Of a stretch of 64,000 nt of DNA, positions 1 to 11,819 are shown piece by piece. This DNA is from Aphrophora alni (lineage: Eukaryota; Arthropoda; Insecta; Hemiptera; Aphrophoridae): the NCBI GenBank assembly GCA_963513935.1, contig OY740776.1, positions 9,826,724 to 9,890,723 of the forward strand, written 5' to 3'. Position numbers and translations under genes: made by a program. Below the pieces are notes generated by a model that was not told where the DNA came from, made no database searches, and saw only the letters and a program-made list of their open reading frames with translations. Position 1 is the first letter of the stretch. Each line of letters begins with the position of its first letter.

Positions 1-459
1 GGTTTGATTCTCAGAATCAGATAATCCACTTATTCAAAACACTAAAAAGTTAACCTTAAAATGAAACACAAGACTCTGTGACTTGGTAAACAAAACACGA
101 TGAGAGTAAGCTGTCTGCCTCGTTCTCTCTTACTGATCACAGATTAAACTACATAAGCTAGAATATCAGCTGTGCTTACAGTGTAAAAGCATAGAATGAA
201 TCTCTTTGAGGAAAAGAATAAAATTATAGACACATTGATAAGCCTACAAATCTCATAAAGTTTGAGACTAAAACGGTAAAACTTGTGTTTATAAAAGAAT
301 AAATGTTAATTTGACATAATTATTTCTGTTAATTAAAATTACAAAAAAATATTTATTAAATGTTAACATTTATTTAAAGATTATATACATGGAACAACAT
401 ATTTCTTTCATTTGTTTTTTTTTCCTTGTTGTTGTACGGCAAAAAACCTCTTGTCATTG

Positions 460-690
460 ACTTATTAGAAAAAGGAAGAAAAGAACATAAAATAAAGACC
501 TCTAGCCCTTGAACATTCTAATAGCATAAGGGTCGAAAGAAAACAAGAATCGGCCAAGAGAGACCTAATAGGAAAGATGAAAGAGATGGATTTAACTCAA
601 GACTAAATGAAAGAAAGTGAAGATCAAGCTAAGTTCGGGATTGCCAAGCTCGTACTCACTATAAATGAGGCCCTAAGGGTTCTTGCATTT
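460..690 (+). repeat. Interspersed repeat family S1, copy 1
   Basis: About 200 bp with clear relatives at 4590-4750, 18540-18745 and, inverted, 26180-26345. Shared landmarks are AAAGAACATAAAATAAAGACC near one end, 'attctaatag', 'ggccaagaga', 'gaaagatgaaagagat' and a tail reading 'gccaa..cgtactcact'. No protein or tRNA promoter boxes were recognised. Bases 1-459 and 691-1096 are AT-rich with nothing identified. Confidence 0.6.
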
Positions 691-1096
691 ATCACTAATA
701 TATAATAAACCGTTATAAAATTATACAACTGATCGTAAATCAAAATAAGAACATACCAATAAAAACTGAATGACACATAAACATCAAACATGTTAGATAT
801 CTTCTGCTAACTGATAAGATTATTTGTAAAATAATAGCTGTTTTTCCTTGTAGACGTAAAACAATTGAGTGGATCGTGCATTCAACTAGTCATCTCTTTG
901 TCAATAAAGCAAATCCAAAACAAGTGCCCGTTTTATTATGTAATAAAAACATGTACTGTGGATTGTAGATGTATATTTCATAAGGTCTTATGATTCAAAA
1001 CGGTTTTATAAACTAAAATGAAGATTAAAATTAATTTTATTTACACCTTAGTTCAAGCTGGATAGTGTGGAGGGTTAGATAGTAAAGACATTTTAC

Positions 1097-1209
1097 CTTG
1101 AGAAATCACTTCTCCACGATCTTTTTTACACTTGCAGCACCTACATAATATGACCAGCAAGAACAAAAATACAATTAAGTACAGCACGTAATAAACGTCG
1201 AATCCATTT
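1097..1209 (-). CDS. Gene C, candidate alternative transmembrane exon (3b)
   Basis: Internal coding exon read on the minus strand: acceptor TTATTGTTACAG, donor CAAG-gtaaaa. It enters after two bases of a codon and leaves after one, with 37 full codons between and no stop. The peptide is Asn-Gly-Phe-Asp, then about 17 hydrophobic residues (a membrane span), then a palmitoylation-type cysteine cluster LCRCCKCKKDRGEVISQ. The exon at 4931-5067 has exactly the same entry and exit phases and a matching end (CCRCCCCNTRNHRGVVYQQ). Splicing one into the other would break the frame, so the two are either mutually exclusive exons of one gene or belong to tandem paralogues. I found no second signal-peptide or cysteine exon between them, which favours alternative exons. 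Continuation is off the left edge. Confidence 0.6.
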
Positions 1210-1379
1210 CTGTAACAATAAAATAATTACTTTAACATATTCATAATGCACGGTTAAGACTAGGGGTAATTATCTCTAAAGATAAGTAGGAATGTTTTGT
1301 GTATGCAATTAAGTAGGAATGTAATTACATAGTAATTTGATGGGTCAAAAACCAATGTCTTTTTGAAAATAAATCCATT

Positions 1380-1690
1380 TTTGAGGTCCCCCCCCATAGT
1401 GAAAAAAAGCAAGGCTCGATTTCAATCCAATTTGTGAACATATTTCGATACTTTTTTTAATAGTTCGAATTTTTAAGTGTAATACAAATTAGATTCTTTC
1501 AAAATCGGCACTGACGATTTTGATTAAATTTGCATAAGAGTAGCCTTCAAGGTACCAAACAAATCACATTTGTTGCTATCTCTTCAGAAAATGTCTCCTT
1601 CAGCTATTATCTTATTAAAAAATGTGTTACTATCTACCAAAAAATTCTGGTTTGAAATTATTACTTAAAAAAAAGTCAAATGAGCGAGTC
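1380..1690 (+). repeat. Interspersed repeat family R1, partial copy
   Basis: Contains the recurring text 'gacgattttgattaaatttgc..agtagcc' and 'atctcttcagaaaatg', which recur in diverged form at 23640-24110, 34330-34760, 35600-35930 and 38700-39300. No coding capacity seen. The ORF on the minus strand here (1701-1892) has no coding signature. 1990-2006 is a short (AG)n run. Confidence 0.4.
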
Positions 1691-2032
1691 ATGGACATCA
1701 TCAAAATAGTTTGACTATTTCGAAAACTCTTTGAATTATATTCTGAACAAATGTGCCAAACAGTAAGCAAGAGGGGAAAAACTGTAGACTAAAATGATAT
1801 TTCGGTATATTATAAAATACACACAAACATTTTATTTTACTTCCAGTTAGGTTACATTGATTTGAACCTTCATAAAAATTGATCGAAATCATTTTGAGAT
1901 CATGCTGATTTTAAGATGTTCAAACTATTACGTAGGCGTCTATAGGGTTTATTTATTTTCTAAACCAATAACAACGAAACCAGGATTTAGAGAGAGAGAG
2001 AGAGATGATGAAAACATTGTTTCGGTCCTTAA

Positions 2033-2818
2033 CCTTTTAGCTGCTATGCCCGTATATAAACGGGCACAGCAGTGACAGTGTTGAGCGCTACGCCCGTATA
2101 TAAACGGTCTACTTTGTATTCTCATGTGCTATCTCCGTTTTTGTACGGTTTATAATACAAGTAGTCTGTTTAGTGCATACTGTTCAAATAAATTCACCTC
2201 TATATTTTTACTTCTATGTCCACGAATATACAAGAAATTTATAAGGCTAAAAACATATGACTTTTCAGTAATATGGTGCGTGGCCTACTTTCATAGTTGT
2301 TTTGTTTGTTGTTTGTGTTAGCGTAAAAGTATAAATGGATCCAAGTCGTGTTAGAGATGGTAGTATTGAACGCATTTTATTTGAATATTATGGAAACGAA
2401 GAATCAAATGATGAAATAAGTAGTGATAGTGAATGTGAATCTGACGATAGTGACGATATTGAAATCGTAACCCCGCAACTGAACCTAAATGAAACATGTT
2501 AGGTTACAATACAAAACAGGTTATTATTATTAATTTGTGTCTTTTTCTATTATTTACTATGTTTAGTTATAATGTGAGAGTTTTTAAGTTTACTATTATA
2601 ATATATTTGTGAAAAACTTGGAAAACAATAACAAAAAATCAAGTTTGTTCAGGTTAGGTTAGGATATTTTTAATATAAAAAATTAAACTACATAAATAAA
2701 TTGTATGACTAAAATTTGTATATTATTATTTTAAAAACATTTAAAAGTGACTAAATAAAAAAAAAAAAACTTAGCACCAGGGGTCTGCACAAGTCCAAAA
2801 AACTTAGCAGTTAAAGGG
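2033..2818 (+). mobile_element. piggyBac-type element, internally deleted
   Basis: Flanked on both sides by TTAA (2029-2032 and 2819-2822), the exact target duplication of piggyBac elements. Termini are related inverted repeats: CCTTTTAGCTGCTA at the left and, reversed, CCCTTTAACTGCTAAG at the right. Near the left end two inverted GCCCGTATATAAACGGGC-like palindromes (about 2048-2107) form subterminal repeats. The element is 786 bp, far shorter than an autonomous copy of about 2-3 kb, and keeps only the start of a transposase. Non-autonomous derivative. Confidence 0.75.
2335..2502 (+). pseudogene. piggyBac transposase N-terminal remnant, 55 aa
   Basis: ATG-to-TAG reading frame of 55 codons inside the TTAA-flanked element. 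It starts MDPSRVRDGSIERILFE and continues into a Ser/Asp/Glu-rich stretch (SSDSECESDDSDD). An acidic, low-complexity N-terminus following MDP..R is typical of piggyBac transposases; the catalytic DDD domain and the C-terminal zinc finger are entirely absent. Position just downstream of the left terminus agrees. It cannot be an active transposase; whether the short peptide is made is unknown. Confidence 0.55.
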
Positions 2819-2822
2819 TTAA

Positions 2823-4580
2823 GACGCTACAATTTAGTAAAATTTTATCAAGATTGTCACAACTTTGAGAAAAACTTCTGGTCTTTTGGCATCTATTCTC
2901 AATTTTTTAATAATTGAAGGAAAAAAAAACCCTTGAAAAATTCCTAAAATCTGAACAACCAAACTTGATGAAAATCAGGCAACTCATTTGGATGTAGAGC
3001 ATCACACACATATACACAATTTTACAGACCACCTTTTCAGCGCAAACTATCTCAAAATGGTTATAACCACAAATAACTAGACATGGATTTTCTGACCCAT
3101 CCATCACACATGAGAAAGTAAACTAATGACATTTTGACTGGAATACAGATCTACTGAATAAAGGATATCTAAGTTTGGTTTTAAAAATTATGAAGGAAAC
3201 AAAATAATTATCTTTAGAGTGATTACAATTAGATTAAAATTAACCTTGCATTTTGAATAAATTAATAAACAGGCAGAGTAATGCAAAGCTAACAGACACA
3301 TTTTAACACAACTAACTGTGGCTGATAATGTCAGAGGAGGGGCAGTACAATGTTCTTTTATAGCTGTGCTGAATTTTATTAGGGTAGGTTTCATCTGGAT
3401 AATCAAGGATAACTTTGAGTAATGAGCTGGGAGAAAGGATTGTAAAAGAATAAAACACAATTAAGGAAAGAGAATCCACTACAGGAATAAAATAATTGAC
3501 ATGTGGGTTCTCGATATTATAGTGGCTAGAAAATCAAGTGGAAGCGTTTAAGATCTTATTTTTAGCAATCAATCTTATACATACAATAGCAAATTTTGAA
3601 TAAATTAATTTATAATTCGTAGAAAAGAGAAAATCATTTCCATGCCAGTACTTCAGTGTAAAGTGTTGTTTTTCCTACTTCAAAAACATTCTTTTTGATG
3701 TTAAAAATTATTTGCAATTTTGCTATAGTTTACAAAAATTAACTTTTTCAAGATAATAAAGAGAGAGCATCGTATTATTCATGCAACAACCACCCCAAGA
3801 AAACAGGGTACCACTCCCGCTCTCCTCCAGTCACATGTGGGAACAACATTAAAGTTGTCGATGACTCCTCTTAAAGGCCTTTTGCTCTTGAATATTTTTT
3901 AGGTGCAGAGGGAGTTTATTAATCAAGAAAATTCCAGCTTAGGAAGACACAGTTTTATAGGCAAACCAGGCAGAGAGAAACCTGCGCAGAACCGTCATCT
4001 CGAGAATGGCTCGCACGTGCATGGTGGGAAGGGGATTGGAGTGGTGGTGGGAATTATTCGCTAGAAAATATTAAGCCTTATGCAATGAAGCAGCGGGCGG
4101 GTATGTCTGGCCTAACTTGGGTTCTACCTCTCCCATTACAGTTCTACATGCGCGAGACAAAACTGGTGTGAGGTTTTTTCTAAGTGGTACCCCTATAGAT
4201 TTGTCAAGTCTGTTTTGCCTAAACCATAGGTCGTTTCACTAGCAGGTATTATAATCATTTATATCTTTATTTAATATTAAGGTATTAAATTAAATGAAAG
4301 AGCTATTGTGAGATGTTTTAGAGTGAAAAATTACCCGATATCAGTTTTTCCATTTGAATATTGGTTGCCATTTTGGAATTTACTGACAGATTTTTCAGGT
4401 TAATGAGTTCAACGGTTCATAATACTAAGACTACATGTTAGATTTAGTCAATGTAGACATCAACACAGAGAATATTTTAGAACATGAAGACCTGTGAAAG
4501 AGGAACAAGGATCTCCAATTGTACTTGACAGTACAATTTGAGTTTTGCATTGGTAAGGACAGGGAATCTAAATGATATTC
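2823..4580. other. Intronic or intergenic sequence, no gene recognised
   Basis: Lies within or downstream of gene C on the opposite strand. 3780-4240 is less AT-rich than its surroundings and could be part of an old element, but I recognise no protein, terminal repeat or target duplication. The minus-strand ORF at 3188-3460 lacks splice sites and family resemblance. Confidence 0.5.
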
Positions 4581-4589
4581 AGAACCTCA

Positions 4590-4750
4590 TACTAGTAATA
4601 CATCTCATACACAAGCTCTAGGATATTTTAATAGTATAAGGGTTGGAAAAACATGAGTTGGCCAAGAGATATCTAAGAGCTTTAAGGATCTATCCCAAAA
4701 GTGGATGAAAAAAAAGGTGTAGATCCAGCTAGGTTGGAGATATTTTATAA
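4590..4750 (+). repeat. Interspersed repeat family S1, copy 2
   Basis: Diverged copy of the 460-690 repeat: 'ctaggatattttaatagta', 'gttggccaagagatat', 'gtagatccagctaggtt'. Confidence 0.5.
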
Positions 4751-4930
4751 AAATATGTTTTCAAACTGTTTTAATTACAAATTGTGTTGCTGTGTCAGTC
4801 TGTCTTGCATTACCCTGAAGTTTTATTCAACGATGATATATATGATATGCTAGGACAACTCCATTCCATACACTATACTACTGTTTTGTTACTGTAAACA
4901 ACACTTTCCATGCCATGTGTATCATGTTAC

Positions 4931-5067
4931 CTTGTTGATATACTACTCCTCTGTGGTTTCTAGTATTACAACAGCAGCACCTACAGCAGGCTATCAGCAC
5001 GATCAAAGATACAACGGCAAACAGGATGTGAAAATAGAGATGTCCTAGCAAATTCACTATTTCTTCG
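4931..5067 (-). CDS. Gene C, transmembrane exon (3a)
   Basis: Acceptor GTTACTGTTTCAG, donor CAAG-gtaaca on the minus strand. It has one base completing a Ser codon from the cysteine exon, 45 full codons, and one base left over. The peptide begins EEIVNLLGHLYF, runs through about 19 hydrophobic residues and ends in an eight-cysteine juxtamembrane cluster (CCRCCCC) followed by NTRNHRGVVYQQ. With the upstream exons this gives a type I membrane protein: signal peptide, short cysteine-rich ectodomain, one span, cytosolic cysteine patch. That is the order seen in the WBP1/VOPP1 group, whose tails carry PPxY motifs; any such tail here would be encoded beyond the left edge. Family assignment is by pattern only. 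Confidence 0.7.
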
Positions 5068-5487
5068 CTGAAACAGTAACAGATTTATTAAAATATTCAA
5101 GTACAAGCTTATTTTAGGTGTTAACTCTAATGTTTTAACTTAGGTTGATAAATATATTTAGATAGTAGGAACTCAAATTAAGCTATTTATCTATTTGAAA
5201 TTTTGGCTGCTGGACTTTCAAATTTAAAAACTAAAATATATAATCAACTAGTCCTTGTTAAATATGTATTAATAAGTAGAGAAAGTATGAAATTTTATTA
5301 GATTACCAAAGTTTCGATTTTTGACTATTCTATTCAATGACCAAAATATTGTTGACTTATTATTGTTAACCCTAGAATTTACAATTAGGCATGTTTACAT
5401 CTCTTAATTAACAAGTGTTTTTAGAGCAGTTCGCCAGCATTTCTTATAAATATAAAACAATGTTTAATATTTTCAGGAAAGTATGTA

Positions 5488-6590
5488 CAGTACAACCTCG
5501 TTTATCCGGACTAATTGGGACCGGAAGTGATCCGGTTAATCAAAAATCCGGATAATCCAAAATTATAGAAAGATAAATAAAACAAAATATAAAATGATAA
5601 CTTACCATTTATAAGTCATGAAAAAACACAATATTTACACAGTCATTCAATTTACACAATACACGAAATTACACAATGTACTGTAAATGATGAAAAACAT
5701 TTATTTACACACCTGAAATATTTACACATGCTTTTAATTTACACAGGGTTCAGTTGTTATTTACAAAAAAGTCATTTATCTTCCTCTGTTTTAATTTGGT
5801 GTTACGTTTCAATGCGGCCCTGTCTATACGATTCAATGCGTCTAACTTTTGGGCCATTGTAAGCACATTACGTTTTCGTTTCGTCGCCATTTCCACGCAC
5901 AAACGCTAACACACGAATATAAATAAATAACAGTAACAACGCCCACCTCTAAATACTATGCCGATTCTCATTCACGTCCTCGATACTCCCGACTGGGGAT
6001 GTGATGTGCCAACTGCCAAAAAAAAGAACGGGATTCCCAAAGCTGGCGGCACCGCTTTAAGATGTGACAAAATGTTCACATTTACTGATTTACACCCTTG
6101 AGTCTTAGCAACCCGACAACAATAAAGTTGTAAAAATGACATGGTGGTTTATGATGCGTTGTAAACATGCACCTGGTTTGTATTTATTTCACACTGTCAT
6201 GCCGCATCGGGGTAGGGGGATGGTGACGCAGAGGTCATTGCTCCTCCACTTTCTCTTCCCAGTGCATCAACAACCCGCCCTAATACCTCGAGGCGACACT
6301 GTAGTGTTGAGGAAATCACGTTTTTATCAACATTAATGTAATAGCAGATATTTCTTGTTTAAACTCCATATTCAAGGATAAAATAAAGCAAAAGCTTAAA
6401 GTTTCAAAATAGGCCTATTATAAATATTATTTAAAATATTATTCAAAATACAGTAATTATTAAAATATTTTGAAAGTTTAAGCTTTTGCTTTATTTTATC
6501 CTTGATTAAATTTTTTATTTTTTGTTCCGGATCGATCCGGATAATCCAGACATCCGGTTGAATGAGGTCCGGATAAACGAGGTAGTACTG
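5488..6590 (-). mobile_element. pogo/Tigger-type DNA transposon, non-autonomous
   Basis: Flanked by TA dinucleotides (5486-5487 and 6591-6592). The termini are matching inverted repeats: CAGTACAACCTCGTTTATCC at the left, and the right end reversed reads CAGTACTACCTCGTTTATCC. Subterminal CCGGATAATCC-type blocks recur at both ends. This is the Tigger signature. The element is 1,103 bp with only the first residues of a transposase, so it depends on another copy. It carries a nested palindrome at about 6373-6508 (arms 'aaggataaaataaagcaaaa'). Confidence 0.8.
5750..5890 (-). pseudogene. pogo/Tigger transposase N-terminal remnant
   Basis: A 46-codon frame starting MATKRKRNVLTMAQKLDALN, followed by RIDRAALKRNTKLKQRK and a stop. 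The Lys/Arg-rich opening followed by LTMAQKLDAL is the start of the CENP-B/Psq-type helix-turn-helix of Tigger transposases. The rest of that domain and the whole DDE catalytic region are missing, joined directly to a different short sequence. Its orientation is consistent with the inverted-repeat element that surrounds it. Confidence 0.65.
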
Positions 6591-6732
6591 TAGATTAATT
6601 TTAAAAATAAAGTTTTGGGAAACATTTCAAGAAACCAAAAAATTTTTAAAGCAGTTTTCGTAGCTTTTGCCATATCTAAATGTATGTGTGACCAAACTTC
6701 ACAAGTGGCGGTTTTCGATTGCACCACACATT

Positions 6733-6735
<3 letters not shown>

Positions 6736-6782
<47 letters not shown>
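6736..6782. repeat. (TA)n microsatellite
   Basis: About 23 uninterrupted TA units directly beside the pogo element. The following 6790-7660 contains no recognised gene; a possible transposon end 'gggacacaccttgtata' sits near 7491. Confidence 0.9.
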
Positions 6783-6785
<3 letters not shown>

Positions 6786-7670
6786 AGATCAGAACCTCAA
6801 ACTGCCACAGCTGGATGCGTTCTGAGTGGAAGGAAGCTCTCACAACAAAATGGCGATGTTTGAGGTGCTACTAGCAATGCCGCACTGAAACATATTTTTT
6901 ACACTCTAAGGAGTGGGGCCGCTTACACTATCAAGACATATCCAAGTTAATGAAAGGACGGACAAACACGTTGAGTTCATCAATCTCGGTTGAAGTGTAA
7001 TTATATCAATTTTATGGTAATCTGTGTTTGAACGTAATAATTAGGCAGTAGTGAGCCATAGAACAAACTGGTTTACGTTCTCCAGAGATAAACTTCACAA
7101 GGGATGAAACCATATTTATTTATTTTAGACATAGATTATGACCAAATTTAGTTTACATAAGGTCAAACACATTATTGATAATTAAGTTATCAATTACTTT
7201 TAAATTAACTAGTCCTCCATTACTATACCAATTGTTCATTTGATCCTACAAGACCGATTTAACATTCACGAATTGTTCACTCACAATATATTCTGTTGGT
7301 GTTTTGTACACTTTTACTACAAATTTCAAACTAACACGTTGCTTGACTTTTAAACTAATTATTCTGGCACACAACTACACTAAACAATGACTCATCGCCA
7401 AGCGAATGGTTGAAAAATGATGTTACTCATGCAGGTTCGGACATGTCCAAAGCGAATGAACTTTTTTCCACATACAGTCTCATTACATAATGGGACACAC
7501 CTTGTATAATTATATTCAGAATGGTATCTAAAATGATAATATAAATTTTGTGATAAGTTTATAACGTTTAAAAAAATTCAGAAATATCACTTTGAACAGT
7601 ATCCATCTGTTGTTTATATTTTGAATAGGACTTTGTGTAGACTAATATCAATCAGTCAAATTAAACATAC

Positions 7671-7746
7671 CTGGACCTTTTACAACAACCTCCATTGCAA
7701 CAGAACTGTGGATATGGACATGTTCTCCCATCACTGCAGTAATCAT
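7671..7746 (-). CDS. Gene C, cysteine-rich ectodomain exon (2)
   Basis: Minus-strand exon with strong signals: acceptor CTCATTTATTTCAG and donor CCAG-gtatgt. It completes an Asp codon from exon 1 (G|AT), has 24 codons and leaves two bases. The peptide is DDYCSDGRTCPYPQFCC followed by NGGCCKRS, a C-x5-C-x5-CC-x3-CC spacing. A CC-x3-CC pair just before a membrane span is a hallmark of WBP1/VOPP1-like proteins. The ectodomain is only about 25 residues, presumably disulphide-bonded. The phases on both sides agree with exon 1 and with both candidate transmembrane exons. Confidence 0.75.
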
Positions 7747-7749
7747 CTG

Positions 7750-8970
7750 AAATAAATGAGCATAAATTTACATTATTCACAAGTTAACTTATTATATTAG
7801 TAAAACAAAATGTATGTTAGAAATTCTATGCAGTATTACAGTATTTTGTTAAATTACTAAGATCTACTTGTGTTATTTGCCAATTTCTTATTTTTTATTA
7901 ACATGCTTTTACGGTAATAAGTATTACAATACTTATAAATGATCTTTATAAATGGAATATCATAACTTTAACCGTACTTAACTTCTAGATATAAAATATT
8001 TATTCATTACTGTATGCAACTAATTAATGCAATTTCTTAATATGTATTTAGTAAAATGATTGAGTAAAATAGTTCTGCCGTAGATTTTAAATAATTACAG
8101 TAGGCTAATTATCCAACGAATAAATATTTGATATCTAGGATAAGTTAAGTAGGCTCTAAGGTTTTATATATTATAACTATAAAACCTTCAATAGTTAGTA
8201 AATACTTATCTAAAAAAAAAACTGATGTTATAAGATCATACACAAGCGCATTGAGACCTATGATCACAAACATGGATAATCTGTTAAGGATTCACCAAAA
8301 ATTAAAACACACGATAAAGATGACACCTGATAAAATTGACTATTTAAATTATTAACTTTATTAATTTCATTATAAATTTTAGTATAAAAGTAATAGTAGT
8401 CCCATGAAAGTATTATATAAATAATGCATAATTATTTTGTCAAAGTGATTACAGTTGTGTAAGTGAAATAGATAATACATAACGAAGAATCAATAGTTTC
8501 CTTTTCATTCAATGCAGACAGTAGATACGTAGTGAGAGAACATTGACAGCTGTAATACATTTAAACTACATGGTAAGTGCTCAATTTTAATATTTACACT
8601 TTTTAGATGTTAATTTAATTTATTATCTATTGTAGTTTGACAAAATCATAATTTGTCCTTAATTTAAAACAATATATCTTTAAAACTAAAATAAAAATAA
8701 TTTGATCCCATATTCAGTACATAACAATACCATTTTAATGGGTTTTCCTACATTTTAGTCTAAACAACAATACAAGTAGCATGTGCACAACAATAAATAA
8801 CGTGCAGTGTAACAGGCTAAATTTATCAAAAATAAAAACAATAATTAATAAAACTTGTTTAAAATATTTTTAATACCACATCTTGCCACAGAATAAAATA
8901 AATTGCCCAATAAGGTAATAGAGAAGTGTTACCATTTATTTTAATTTACCCAGTACGGCCTATACAGTAA
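7750..8970. other. Intron 1 of gene C, AT-rich
   Basis: Very AT-rich with no recognisable coding or structured element. Part of the 5.3 kb intron between the cysteine exon and the signal-peptide exon. Confidence 0.5.
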
Positions 8971-8972
8971 TT

Positions 8973-9200
8973 TTATTATTATATATTTTTCGGACATTTG
9001 CCATCATTTGTGTGTTAAAAATCAAAACACGACGTTTCGGGAATAAGAATCAATTCCTGTTATCAAGTGACTAAAAATTAAAGAAACATGAAACTAGAAA
9101 CTTGATAACGGGAATTGATTCTTATTCCCGAAACGCTGTGTTTTGATTTTTAACACACAAATGATGGCGAATGTCCGAAAAAGGTATAATAATAAAATTG
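8973..9200. repeat. Palindromic foldback element with hammerhead-like motif
   Basis: Arms of about 95 bp (8973-9066 and about 9098-9200) are inverted copies around a 30-bp spacer. Each arm carries CTTGATAAC, a GGGAA..TTCCC hairpin and CGAAACG (plus strand 9101-9135; minus strand 9032-9066). That order resembles a hammerhead ribozyme core (CUGAUGA - stem II - GAAA) as found in Penelope-like retroelements. The palindrome is certain; the ribozyme reading is inference. Confidence 0.7.
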
Positions 9201-9519
9201 AACTTCCATCATTAACAAATAACTTCAAACTATACAGTAAGTTTGGTAATTGTACAAAAAAAATTTAATGTCAGTTTTTTTTACTGATCTTTACGTTTCG
9301 TGGCCTCTGAAAACTGAAAGTTAATTTCAACATGTCATCTGTCCATCTTTGTTTGTACGTAAGCTCAATAGCAGCCACAAAAATTAAGATAGGAACATGC
9401 AATCTGGTATAGGGGAATATAGTGAGCTTACAGTATATATATATATCCCTATTAAAATTCAGAAAATTTTTAATTTAAAATGTTAAAATAGGTTACGTTA
9501 TTTTTTTTTTTTACATAAG

Positions 9520-9700
9520 GTATGATAACTGAGAGGTTTTTCATCTTTAAATAACAAGAAAAAATAATAAATTAGCTCAAAAGTTGCAGATTTCAATTCT
9601 GCATGTAATGCTACCAATCCCACATCTCTACGATGATAAATAGCGAAGTTATTGTCAAAAATGTAATTTTGAACTATGATCTCCTTAGAAAATGAAATAT
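9520..9700 (-). repeat. Interspersed repeat R4
   Basis: 'actgagaggtttttcatctt' and 'gataaatagcgaagttattg' recur at 55125-55170 and, inverted, at 57060-57160. The minus-strand ORF here is inside the repeat. The flanks 9205-9519 and 9705-10370 show nothing else. Confidence 0.5.
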
Positions 9701-10377
9701 TCAAATAGTTACAAAATACACCAAGGCAGAGTTATTGAAACGAGTAAAGTGAGACGAGACTCCTTCACAAATGTACAACTTTTAAGCCTACTAGCTGAAA
9801 CTTAATATGTACGAGAGTAGCAAGTGGAGATTTTTTAAATATAAATATCTACGAAGCCCATTAGGGCCTAGCTGCTATCAAGAAAATAGCAATATACACA
9901 ATGACGAGATTCAGAAAACCCTGTGTAACAACTGCTTTAAACAAACTTACTCTACTGTATAAGACCTCTTGATCTAGATACTAATACAATGTAGCATTTT
10001 CTACAAGGACCAAGAAATCAATTTTTGAGCACTACATTTAAAAATTCTGCTTGCATAGATGAGACTGGACCATGATGTACTAATCAACTTGATTCTTTCG
10101 GAAATATTACCTAGACATTGTTGATTTAAAAAAAAAAAATTCAACAAAATTCTATAATATAAGTTACGTTTCACTACAAACAATTTAGTGTAGTTTCATG
10201 CAAGGTCTATAAGAACTAATGTGGTTGTAAAAAAAACATCGAATTTTCCACTTGAAAAACAACAGGAGATTTTAATCTAAATCAGGAAATATATACAATA
10301 ATTCTAATTATTAATTGAGATCAGAGCCCTTTTGAATTTCCAAATGTTCGGATTATAAGAAATCATTGGCCAGATGG

Positions 10378-10378
<1 letters not shown>

Positions 10379-10425
<47 letters not shown>
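10379..10425. repeat. (TA)n microsatellite
   Basis: About 23 TA units preceded by 'ggccagatggc', the same arm sequence that borders the TA tracts at 10781 and 28190. Confidence 0.9.
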
Positions 10426-10433
<8 letters not shown>

Positions 10434-10762
10434 ATTGGCTGCCAATATATTAATTAATGTAATAACTACACAATTAGCGTCAAAGTATTGTCAAATTAGT
10501 AAAACAATGAACTATGCTGATTGTCAGTTTTTTTAACGGTAATTGTTTACAATTAATTACTTTGTCACCTCTAATTTTTTAGTATTTAGATATGTTATCA
10601 ACAATGGACTACAAACGACAGATAAACATGTTTGAAGGCTCGGAACAACTAGAAAATACCAGTTACACAGGGTCAAAGTCTTATCATTGCTGAGATATAA
10701 AACGGTCCTATGCAGTCAGTTCTAATGGCGTCGTGTTCCGGTTTCAATCCGTTGACTTACGA

Positions 10763-10779
10763 AAGGTTTGGCCAGATGG

Positions 10780-10817
<38 letters not shown>

Positions 10818-10833
10818 CTACCTGGCCAAACCT
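10763..10833. repeat. Inverted arms around a (TA)n core
   Basis: Left arm AAGGTTTGGCCAGATGG and right arm CCTGGCCAAACCT are inverted copies, separated by about 18 TA units (10781-10816). The same arm recurs around the TA tract at 28168-28262. It behaves as a small mobile palindrome with a TA-repeat centre. 10840-11300 has no recognised gene. Confidence 0.75.
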
Positions 10834-11308
10834 GTCATGATAGCCTATATAATTATCTCGCAAAGTAAGCATTATTAACTTAAATAAACATACGAAAGGT
10901 TTGGGCTGGTGGATGGGTCATCTGAAGACTACTTCTAAAGTAATTATGCCACTTTTTTTTACTTTTCCGGGCCATAATAAATGTTATTTCTTTATTTACA
11001 AACATAAATATGTCAAATGTCTTCATACTAAAAAAGTTAGAGGTGACAAAGTAATTGTAAACAATTACCTTTTTAATAACTATGCCTTTTGATTTTATTA
11101 ATTTTGACGATTCGGACGTAGAAATTTTTTAAATAGGCTATGTCACAATATAATTAATAAACAAACAATATGTAAAAAGTGCCGGAATATAGTGGCAATT
11201 AAATCTTGGACATTTCCTAGTATAAACAAGGTTAGCTTTAGAAAGTAGAAAGTTGCAACTGGTTTGGTTCGGCGAAAACTGGGAGTTTTGTTGGGAAATC
11301 CAGATTAA

Positions 11309-11769
11309 CCCTTAACTAACATCATGATTTAAAGTTACACAATCAACATCATACGTCTGGGAGACACCTATGGGTATTTAAATGAAAAAAGGCAAAATTA
11401 ACGATCAATAAATGTAATAATCCGTAAAATGGCTTTACATACCTATATTAAACATAGAGTGGACGTAGAATTAGTTCAGAAGCATCTTTTCACAATGTCT
11501 TTCACCACACGTCTCGATAAAAACCATAGATAAAAACTATAAAATAAAGTCACGTAAACAACAACATACGTCTCACAGACGGAAAGTCATCAAAAACTAT
11601 AAATAGCGCAGCCAAGGGGCGAGAAAAAAACTGGCAATTTTCACCAAAAAAAGACCAACGTCCGACTGGCAGCTAGACGGCCGGACAAAAACAATAGGTC
11701 AAGAGGAGGGGAAATACGCCAATTTTTATTTTTGCGCCTGTCTTCAAGACGTATGATGTTAGTTAAGGG
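11309..11769. mobile_element. piggyBac-type MITE, 461 bp
   Basis: Bounded by TTAA at 11305-11308 and 11770-11773. Perfect terminal inverted repeats CCCTTAACTAACATCAT / ATGATGTTAGTTAAGGG, with further inverted similarity around 'catacgtct'. TTAA targets plus CCC/GGG termini are diagnostic of piggyBac. No coding sequence. The ends differ from the 2033-2818 element, so it is a different family. It interrupts unrecognised sequence. Confidence 0.85.
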
Positions 11770-11819
11770 TTAAATGATGTGACAATATTTGGCCTAATAG
11801 GCTATCACTTATTTCATTT

